Shown one piece after another: positions 54,336 to 64,000 of a DNA stretch of 64,000 bases (position 1 is the stretch's first letter; every line of letters starts with the position of its first letter). Both the position numbers and the translations under genes were made by a program. The stretch is from Pogonophryne albipinna (Eukaryota > Chordata > Actinopteri > Perciformes > Artedidraconidae). The notes under the pieces were generated by a model. The model saw nothing but the letters and a program-made list of their open reading frames with translations, made no database searches and was not told the origin of the DNA. The DNA lies in assembly GCA_028583405.1 (NCBI GenBank), contig CM053258.1, positions 4,309,738 to 4,373,737 on the forward strand, read 5' to 3'.

Positions 54336-54956
54336 ACTGTGGGCAATCCCCACAGGAGCAATTTGGGGTGAAATGTCTTGCCCAGGGACACAACGACATG
54401 CTGACTGCAGTGGGACTCGAACTTGCTACCCCCTGATCCGAAGTCCAGAACACTATCCACTAAGCCACAGCCTAACCCAAAAAGCAAGACTTGTGTGGCA
54501 ACCATTCAGACACAAGATACAAAAAAAGTGACATGTCTTAGATACATATGTCATGCAAAAACACACACATAAAACTCTAGTTAGCATTGCATGTTATGAA
54601 AGTCCATCAAAGAAAAAGAAGAAGAAGAATTGGGAGGGATGAAACCCTCTTTAAGGGTCACACGTGCAGAGCACACAGCACAACATATCCTGTTCTCATA
54701 TTTGTTCTTACCTTTTTGATGTGAAGTTTGGAGGATCATTGAGGACCATGGGTGTAAGAAGAGAGATTGATGGCACTGCATTACGAACAAAGTTGCTCAC
54801 TTGATGCATATCTTGTCCCTGGACACATAAAAAGCATGAAAATAATTAGATTGATTTAGTGATAATTTGGTCTTCCAGTAGGTGGTGCTTTACTTTTTAT
54901 TACTCTAGAATGTTAAAGAATATTACAATTTTAGATAAGTCAGTATAGTAGAGCGT

Positions 54957-55045
54957 GTTGTATTCATATTCTGTACAAACTGTAAAGTCCACTGAGACCA
55001 ATGTAACATTTGTGATATTGGGCTACATAAATAAACTTTGATTTG
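54957..55045 (+). repeat. LINE 3' tail, second copy
   Basis: It matches 13240-13330 over 'attctgtacaaactg', 'aagtccactgaga' and 'tgtgatattgggcta', ending AAACTTTGATTTGA. Confidence 0.65.
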
Positions 55046-58000
55046 ATGTGAACAGAGTCACGTATACTGTATGCAGGTACACAGCTGCAGGTTGGCCACC
55101 TCGGTTTATGCTTTAAACAATAAACCCAAATGATGATGAATAGATGTGGAAAAGTACGTTGAAATACTAAATTAGAAATGAGACAAATAACTATAGTTGC
55201 CAACAATAACTTTTAAATGTTGTATTGTTATTAAAAACATTTTTCAGAAACCTTACAGACAAGGAATTGAGGCACACTTTTTATACAGGTACAACGCCCT
55301 GGTCACTCCTTTAAGTGGACTAAACCACCTGTGGGGGGAGTCACTTCATGCACACAAAGAATCAACAATATGCCAAATAAATATTCGTAATTACAACAAT
55401 TTTGCCTACAAATAACCTACTAAAGACAGACAACCAAACATTGATGTAACAACCAACTTCAGGAAAACACATTTAATGGAAAACAAATCTTAAAACACCC
55501 CCAGTTGATTTTCAAACATGGTATAACCAGGAAGTATATAATGCACATGGGATGCACTGCCCTCAAAACAACATGAGTAACTATTGTTGGATGTACCTTA
55601 ATTATGTGATAGAGCTTCTTACTTTAGATGAGTTATATATATATTAAACAAGAGATGAGGGATACATGTTAGGTGTACAACTCCAAGGAAATGTTGAGAA
55701 TGTGTTCAGTTCAGAAAGAAAAGACTTAAGCTGGTTTAGCATGATAGAAAACAGAAAGAAAGGTGAGATTTAAGGAAATTGTAGTTGGCAACAAAACACT
55801 TCAAATGAATGCTAATGTTGCTCACTGTCTGGTGGATGTGTGGCCAAGAAAATGCCCACAAATGGCCAAACAACAAATCAATTAATAAAGTTTAATGTTG
55901 GAGTACTGGTTGCCATGCTGTAAAAATTGAAAGACATGTGCTCAGTTTGCCATTAAATACAAGCCATTATCTCAGCTGGACTTTCATGTTTCTGTGTGTA
56001 GGACTCAGTAAAAACTGAAAATCCTGCCAAATATTTCTGTTTTTGTTGCATAAGCATTTATTAACACTAGGCAGGAAGTACAACACCATACAGATGAGTG
56101 AAGTGTTAAAGTCTTAGCCAAAAGCCAACAGAAAAACCCCTCCTAGCTTACAAGGCCTAAATCCTCCTCCTACACTGAAAACTCATTGAAAGGCCTCTGC
56201 TGGAAACGAGGCCTCTCGAAGACTAACTTTCCCCCCACAATGTCAGTAATGATGAGCTGAGGCAGCAACACAAACAGATCCCCAGTAATGGACTCCGGAG
56301 TAATGTAAAATAGTGTCATGCGTGTTAGTCAGGCTGTTGTTGGGGGGCTACATGGCTCAGAGTTAGATCAACTCTCCATCGCCTCTGCAGAGTTTGGGTT
56401 TAACCCTCTGATGTCTGCTGATCGGCTGCACACCAACGCCTCGGGATCTCTTTCTGTAGTAAATTAATTTACATTTGGAGGATTTTCTAAAGATGCTGGC
56501 TTCCTGTGGAGCCCGAGAGATCAAAGTGTCTCATTCTGTGTGTTTGATGATGTTTGATGTTTGCTTTGAGTGTGAATGTTGCTGACTTTTTTTTTTGCTG
56601 TCTTTTTCTCTTCACAGCGGGAGGCGATCTTTCCTGCCTCTTACTTTCTGCCCTTCCTCGCCCAAATTTCGGGAAGTTACGGTTTACTTTTTTTCCGGCT
56701 GTGATTCAGATTCCCATTGCTGACATATTCTTAATCACCTTGAGATATCTGAGACGAGCATTAGATGTGTGATGATGAGAGGCCCAGTTAAATTCTAGCC
56801 CACAGAAGCTCAAAATCTGTGAACTCAATGGATCAGTTAAATATCCAGCTTCAGAGGCACTGAGATATTTAGGTTGTGATTTCATATACTCATGATGGTT
56901 ATCCTCCATTGTGATGTTTGGTTGAATCAGAGGATGCAGTAGTGTTTGCAAAGAGCAGTTGCTTGGTGTTTGTCATTTTGATCGAAGAAATGTTGATTTG
57001 AAGACATTTTCTTGTGGCCATTGTTGTACCTTCTGCACAGGAAGGCACCTCTCTTAATCATAAATCTCTGCTGGCTGGCTATTGATAACTAGTTTGTGAT
57101 CAGAGGCCTTGGAGCAGGTTGAATACACAAAGCAGATTATAACCGCATGTTTCCTATTCTTTCCTTTACCCCATCATTCTCTGCTTCACTGTGTACGTGC
57201 TACTGATTACTGTCATTCAACATATCAATACTGCTGTCCCTGATGTATGCTGTGGTTACCCCCTGCTTTTTGCCATGTGTGTTTCAACTTCTTTTGTGTG
57301 GAAGTCCTGAAGTGGGAAAAGCTCTTACAAAGTGTTCACCATTGCTTTGGTGATTATTTACTGGTTCTGATGCTTTTGTATGTTTTGATCTTCGAGGATT
57401 TTGCACATGGCTTGATTGCACTTGCAGAGAATTGGTTCTGTGTATATCCTGTCCTGTTTTAGTCCAGGGAAAGAACAGTAGAATGTAAACATATCTTCTT
57501 TTTTGGTGGAAGGGATTTTGCCTCCCTTTATCATTGCTTCTGGTCTGGGTGTTCTGCTGAATATCATGCGGTTGTCATGACGATTGAATGCATTACTTGT
57601 GTGGTTTCCATAACTTCTTCACCTATACTTTCTGATTATGCGTCTGTGGCATTGTTTCAAATATACTTTTCTTTGTGCATATACTGTCTTCTTCGTCATG
57701 TTGACCAATTCTCCTTGGTCAACCACTGCTGATTGGATATTGAACTTAAATAAATGCTTTAAGTGTTGCCACCTTTAAACCTGTGTGCTATCCTTTTTTC
57801 TTGTGGTTGGAATTGGGCACTTTTCTCAGTTTTTATTTATTGTTTTGTAATAATGCTCATTTGTGGCTATAGTTTCTGTGAGTCGCAACAAAAACCTCAA
57901 TGTTGATAAAGCACCTTATAACAGAAATCGAACCATCCTTTCTTTATTTTTAAATGGCCTGACCATTCTTAAAAGAAAACATGCTATACACAGTGTTTCC

Positions 58001-58214
58001 AGTACAGGCTGTCAAATCAATGTTAAAATGTTCTGGTGACTGAAAGCTGCACAGAAAACATCCCTTTTCTCACTCTGACTGACGGCTGTAATCGGTTGCT
58101 GACTTGTTGTGATCGAACGTCACAGAAACCAAACAATTGCTGAAATATGTCCAATGCCAAGATAACGGTTTTCACCCAGCAGCTGTAGTGTGTGAACAGG
58201 CCCGTACACCCCCT

Positions 58215-58216
<2 letters not shown>
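55046..58216. other. Intergenic 5' flank, segment 8
   Basis: Unique AT-rich sequence. 3171 bp with no supported gene, RNA or clear mobile element. Confidence 0.6.

Positions 58217-58298
<82 letters not shown>
58217..58298. repeat. (TG)n microsatellite, ~82 bp
   Basis: Uninterrupted TG dinucleotides. Confidence 0.96.
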
Positions 58299-58299
<1 letters not shown>

Positions 58300-59696
58300 A
58301 CGCAGCTATTGTTGTTAATCTGATTTGGTTAAATGTCCCCCGGGCGAACACAAAGCAGAACCTCCTCACCTTTCACCTCCTCCCCCCCGTCTCTCCCTCT
58401 CCCTCACAGATAATAATCCCAAACCATTTCACTCATGGGAAGAGGCTAATCAGTTTAAATACTTTGATACGGACAATGTTTCAGAAAACACTGTGTGGAT
58501 ATGAGCGCAGAGGGCAAATAATTTATTTTGTGTTGCGATAATATAAATATGAGGTTGGAGGCTGTATTAATTAACATGAATACTGAGTACAGAAAAACTA
58601 ATATTTGTTGCTCGTACTGTAACACTCAGGTTAGTCTTTTCAAAAAGAGAGTTAAATGATTGGTAATAAACTGGAGAAGAAAAATGCAATGCTTTTAATA
58701 GTTAATTATGACTATTTTGAAGAGTTATATTATGTATTATAGTCCAACACATTTCCTCATACTTCATGATAAAGGATGATTTTCTGTGCATTTTTCCCTT
58801 TATTGTTAATAGAAGAAAGATCGATTGGAAAGGTGGAGCAAAAGGGGACAATCAGGACTCAGTCTTGGAACATATTACACATGAAAGGATGAATTCTGAA
58901 CATAGATTTCTTACTCTCCTAAAGAGGACATTATGCTTCTCTTCAGGTTCATATTTGTATTTTGTGTGACTTGTTTTCATGCTTTAATGTTTGGAGTGTG
59001 TGGGAGACATACTCGCTTTGGAGGGAACACAGGGATTTTAGCCTTAGTAGACAATTGACAGACATGCACTGAAACCTATAACACACGACAGGAAAGGGGA
59101 ACAAGCACAATAGGGCCTCTTTAAGAAACCCAGCAATGCATAGAGATGGAAAAAATTGACATGTATTTATAAAGAAGTGTCAATCATCACCTCTGACAAA
59201 ACGGTGTGTTCAATGTTCGCGTTGGCTAGTTGCAGTGTGTGTCAGTCAGACTGACAGCAGCAGCTCAGATGTGTTTAACGTTCACTGTGAGGCGGGTAGA
59301 CTTTTTTACACTAGCTCTGCAGACATATATATATCTCTCTCTCTCTCTCTCTCTCTCTTGTTTTATCCTCATTATCAGACGAGTGTTGGTGTGTTTACTG
59401 TTTTCCTCTCTCCACCCTCTGAACTGTGATATTCATCTGACCTTAAAGCTAACAATCGCCCATTCTGTCTCTCCCCTTTTTATCTCCCTTCTGCCTCCCC
59501 CTCACTCTTACCTGGGGCAAAGTCTTATGTAAAACACATTTATTTTTAATAGATTTTTTAATGAATTTTTTAGCTGCCTATTAATAATGCCATTAGTGGT
59601 GGCAGAGCGGCGTCAGACAGCAGCGCGGCCTGTTAATCCTGCCCCGCAGCCGTGGCAACGCAAACTAATCCAGGCCCCTGCTTCGGCTGCAAGAGG

Positions 59697-59699
<3 letters not shown>
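58299..59699. other. Intergenic 5' flank, segment 9
   Basis: Contains the MITE 58918-59124 and a (CT)13 run at 59333-59359 after a TATATA run. 59560-59699 is a GC-rich unique block (GCAGAGCGGCGTCAGACAGC) that may be conserved non-coding. No gene is supported. Confidence 0.55.
58918..59124. mobile_element. Short TTAA-type MITE
   Basis: The left CTAAAGAGGACATTATGCTT with 'caggttcatatttgtatttt' and the right 'gcacaatagggcctctttaa' are inverted ends of the 14493 family. At 207 bp it is an internally deleted copy. Confidence 0.65.
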
Positions 59700-59792
<93 letters not shown>

Positions 59793-59828
59793 GTATGTGC
59801 AAACATTAACTGTATGTAAAACACTGCG

Positions 59829-59904
<76 letters not shown>
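59700..59904. repeat. Two (CA)n arrays split by 38 bp
   Basis: CA dinucleotides at 59700-59792 and 59831-59904 flank a unique 38-bp spacer ('gtatgtgcaaacattaactg'). Confidence 0.95.
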
Positions 59905-59910
<6 letters not shown>

Positions 59911-59944
59911 ACGAGAGTTGGTTAATCCTCCCGATGTGTTCAGT

Positions 59945-60180
59945 CACCATTATTTCTTTCTCTCAATGTTTTCTCACACATCCCCCTCCTCTTCCTCTTC
60001 CCTCTTCGCTCACCAGCCCTCCTCCTTTTAATCCTTCTGTCGCTCCCTCCCTCATTCATGTCTCTCCTTTGCCTCCCACCTTATTTCTCCCTCCCCTTCC
60101 ATCTTGACCTCCTCCTTCATTTTTTCCTCTGTTTGCCTCCCTGTTCATCCGCCTTTCTTCTTCTTCTCCCCTGGGCACCC
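59945..60180 (+). repeat. Second polypyrimidine-rich tract, ~235 bp
   Basis: CTCCTCTTCCTCTTCCCTC and similar runs dominate the plus strand; low complexity. Confidence 0.75.
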
Positions 60181-60339
60181 AGCAGGCCTGGCCTTGGTGC
60201 TCGACTCCTCACGGAGGCTCCTTACCTGGGGCCCTGAGAGTGCACACACATAAACACACACACACACACACACACACATCTGTGGAAGCTACAGAAAGTC
60301 AGTGCAGAGCCGCTTAAAGCCTTAATAGAATTTGAGCCG

Positions 60340-60690
60340 GGCTCAGAGAGCGCTGGAGAAAAGGTGTTAATTACTGCTGGTTTTAATGCTAATTAAATGT
60401 TTCAATTAATGGTGTGTTTGTTGCCAAAATGTGTGTCGGTAATTGACGAACGGCAATAAGGTGTTTGAAGGCATTAAAGAAAGAGACAAAGAGAAAGAGA
60501 GAGTGCTCTACCTCGTAGATGTGCCAGAGCCCGGAGCAGTGCAGCATGGGAAATTTCATTCATGAGGTGGAAGAGAGCTGGAACAGATTCAATACAGCTG
60601 TTTTCCATAAAACCGTTCATGGCCTCCATCAATTGCAGCTGGACTGTAGCATGTAATGGACTGCTGGATGTTTGACAGGAGAACAAAACA
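60340..60690. promoter_or_regulatory. Candidate conserved non-coding block, or an unassigned exon
   Basis: 60361-60446 packs five ATTA/TAAT homeodomain cores (TTAATTACTG, GCTAATTAAAT, TCAATTAATGG, GTAATTGACG). 60515-60680 on the minus strand is open between an AG and a GTAGAG and reads SSPLHATVQLQLMEAM, NGFMENSCIESVPALFHLMN and EISHAALLRALAHLR, which I cannot match to a family. Both readings are inference. Confidence 0.3.
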
Positions 60691-61428
<738 letters not shown>

Positions 61429-61677
61429 TATTTCACATAATAAGTAACATCATGTGTGTTCCTGTGTTTAGTTTCAGAGCTCTATTGTCTAATCACTGTT
61501 TCAGAGGCTCCTCCTCCGCGATGTGAGTTCTGCCTTCACAAATCAAAATGTAACTTTCTGAACTTTCCTCAAATACAGCTCTCCATCACCGCTGTGCTGT
61601 CTAAGAAAGACACAATGCTATTAAAACATCTACAGTGTCTTTTGTCAAAGTGCAGCAGGCTGGTGTTCATCATCATG

Positions 61678-61855
<178 letters not shown>

Positions 61856-62012
61856 TGCCCTGGGTGATTCACTGCAGACACAGACAGTCCATCATGCTGA
61901 ATTATAACCTCAGTGAGGAGCCAGCGTCGCACTCACAACTGCTTTGTGTTCACTTTGCACACCTAATGTGTGTGAGGGTGGGTGTTTTTGCTTGTGCATA
62001 CTATTCCGTATG

Positions 62013-62047
<35 letters not shown>

Positions 62048-62143
62048 CACACTTGCTGCACACTGATATGAATTCCATCTGACTTGGTATGCAAATCAAA
62101 AGACTCTAGGTAGGATAGTGCTAATCGCCCGGTGGCTCTACGG

Positions 62144-62169
62144 GCAGTGTGTGTGTGTCTGTGTGTGTC

Positions 62170-62258
<89 letters not shown>
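62144..62258. repeat. (GT)n microsatellite, ~115 bp
   Basis: GTGTGTCT variants at the left, then pure GT. A shorter CA array lies at 62343-62379 and a TATA/TG run at 62010-62047. Confidence 0.95.
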
Positions 62259-62260
<2 letters not shown>

Positions 62261-62347
62261 TAAGGCTTTCGGGATAAGGATGTGAAATTCCAGATCAGCG
62301 TTTCGGTGCTGAAGCCTGTAGGCTCCTGTCAATCCCGCAGATACACA

Positions 62348-62380
<33 letters not shown>

Positions 62381-62649
62381 CTCAGTGAGTTTCTGTGTGA
62401 GATTAGCATAATTAAGTCATTTGTTGTGGTTAGTTGCTGATAAAATCATTGAATTATTCAATACCAACAATATCACAGGATAGATAAATCTGTGTGTGTG
62501 TAAATGTTTGTTTGCATGTGCGTGCAGGTGTCACTGTGAACCCCCAACACCTCATCTTCTATCACCCACAATGCATTGCGCTTCTGGCAATCCTCTGGCG
62601 GGCATAATCAATTGCTCCTCCAACCTGCATCACAACGATCCGTCACAAA

Positions 62650-62727
<78 letters not shown>
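62650..62727. repeat. (CA)n microsatellite, ~78 bp
   Basis: Uninterrupted CA dinucleotides; last of the dense series. Confidence 0.96.
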
Positions 62728-62728
<1 letters not shown>

Positions 62729-64000
62729 CCTCTAAACACACTCGTTAATTTGTTTCCAGAGCGACATCATTGACACGCTGTTGATCTAAAGATTTTAATA
62801 TGTAGAATTATGGTTACATTTGAAGTGTTTCCATATTTTGGTTCATTGTTCTGTAGTTAAAAACGTAGCATTGCGTTTTGTTGCTGCAATAAATTAGGGT
62901 CAGCATCTTCTGCATGTCTGAAAGCACCCGAAAGTTATTTTACTGACGGCAAAACAAAATGGATTGTGGGGAAGAAGATGAAGAAGGAGGAGGGGGAGGG
63001 TGAAAGTACTTTGAAGTACAGCAGTTGTGCAGCAAGAACAATAGGAAGAGTTTGATGAGAGGGGGGAGATGCTTTAAGTGTGTGTGTGTGTGGGGAGGGG
63101 GGGGGCGGGGTGTGTGTTACAGAGAAAATGAAATGAAGTTCTCTGGAGTGAAATACAACCTGTACAGAGGAGGTGTGGGCTCTGTGTTCACGTCGTTTGG
63201 GGACATAGTACTGATTCTGTATTGTACTGTTAAACTCTCCTTTCATTCATCAGCATGTTTTCACTTGGTCGATAAAGATTCAGGTGTGCGATTCAGATTT
63301 ATTCAAAATGTAATTAATCAAATAAGTAAATCGACCTTTTGACCCCTCAATGTTTTTGCGTGGGAGAGAAACCCCCTCTTGAGGGAACTTCTGGAATGTA
63401 GACTGTGCTGACTATTTACATGCACAAAAACACAACACACTACTACAGGAAAGGGAAAACCCCAAAAGCATAAAAGGGCCTCTTTAAAAAAAAAGAAAAA
63501 GGCCTGCATTTCAGACAGGGGTCATGGAGGTTAGGAGATGTGAGTGCTTGCAGGCGGTGAGTATATAATGCTTTTAAATTGCATTTTGGGAAATGTAAGA
63601 TCTTGTGTTTTTAGATGTTGACCCATAACAGGGACTAAGGGTTAAGCTTCAACACGGCGACTGAAGGTGGTGAAAGCAATGGTTAAGGCAGGATGTAAAA
63701 ATCTCTTTGAACAAGTGTGTCCCCTTTTGTTGAAACGGAAGAATTAAACAACTTCACCAAACTCCATACATTTTTCAAAAAACGTGACTTTTTCAGGCTC
63801 TAGGATTTGATTCCAACCGCGTACAGAATAAGCGTTATCTTGTCTTGCTAATATGAATACATCTTATGGGCTCTCACATGATATTGTATATGTTTCCCGT
63901 GGTTTGTGTGCTCCTCATCACTTCCTGCTGCCTTTTAGAGCTGCGCTGAGATTGAGCACTCTGGCAGAGAGGTAAATAAGGAGGGTGATTAAGGGGAATG
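62728..64000. other. Intergenic 5' flank, segment 11
   Basis: Contains a GT run with a G-rich tract (63080-63112) and the right end of a TTAA-type MITE (about 63420-63487, 'cataaaagggcctctttaaa'). The rest, including the last 500 bp, shows nothing supportable. Confidence 0.55.

Larger units (their letters stand above)
53735..54475 (-). mobile_element. tRNA-derived SINE copy 3, split by an insertion
   Basis: 54344-54475 carries the promoter head (complement of 'ggactcgaacttgctacccc' and 'ccactaagccacagcc') and the conserved 'ccagggacacaacgacatgc' part. 53735-53800 carries the L2-type tail. The two halves join exactly once the 535-bp insert and one copy of its 8-bp duplication are removed. Confidence 0.8.

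Overview
The window is vertebrate nuclear DNA and most probably a ray-finned fish, likely a percomorph. That reading rests on a spliced gene with long introns, teleost-type LINE tails, tRNA-derived SINEs, hAT, Harbinger-like and TTAA-flanked MITEs, and many long (CA)n arrays. There is no bacterial, plasmid or phage organisation. The species cannot be read from the sequence.

One protein-coding gene can be supported: the 5' part of map3k5 (ASK1, a redox-sensitive MAP kinase kinase kinase) on the minus strand. Four coding exons were placed by splice sites, phase and family identity: exon 1 at 34586-35003, exon 2 at 9291-9430, a 24-nt microexon 3 at 7015-7038 and exon 4 at 2332-2525. They join in frame to about 258 residues covering the N-terminal tail and the thioredoxin-binding region. 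The TPR-like regulatory part, the kinase domain and the coiled coil lie beyond the left edge. Two GC boxes at about 35.53-35.57 kb mark a likely promoter.

Intron 1 (25 kb) is a graveyard of mobile elements. It holds two Harbinger-like MITEs, several TTAA-flanked MITEs, LINE 3' ends and two SINEs. It also holds two internally deleted hAT transposons with perfect 8-bp target duplications and BED-finger transposase remnants. The second hAT (29330-31156) is itself broken by a small LTR retroelement (29531-30542). That insert ends in an inverted LTR copy, so both outer ends are the same U3 terminus, flanked by a 5-bp duplication.

From 35.7 to 64 kb no gene was recognised. This 5' flank holds a LINE with a reverse transcriptase remnant, a 600-bp MITE, a three-level nested insertion (SINE, hAT-like, MITE), and a repeat with telomere-like CCCTAA units. 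It also holds two polypyrimidine tracts and a very dense set of (CA/TG)n arrays from 44.5 to 62.8 kb. Between these are unique, homeodomain- or CCAAT-rich blocks that look like cis-regulatory DNA. The best is 44762-44933, with an exact PBX-PREP decamer and a CCAAT box. No complete undescribed system was found; the strongest anomalies are the inverted-LTR insertion, the microexon in the redox-sensing domain and the regulatory-looking blocks.
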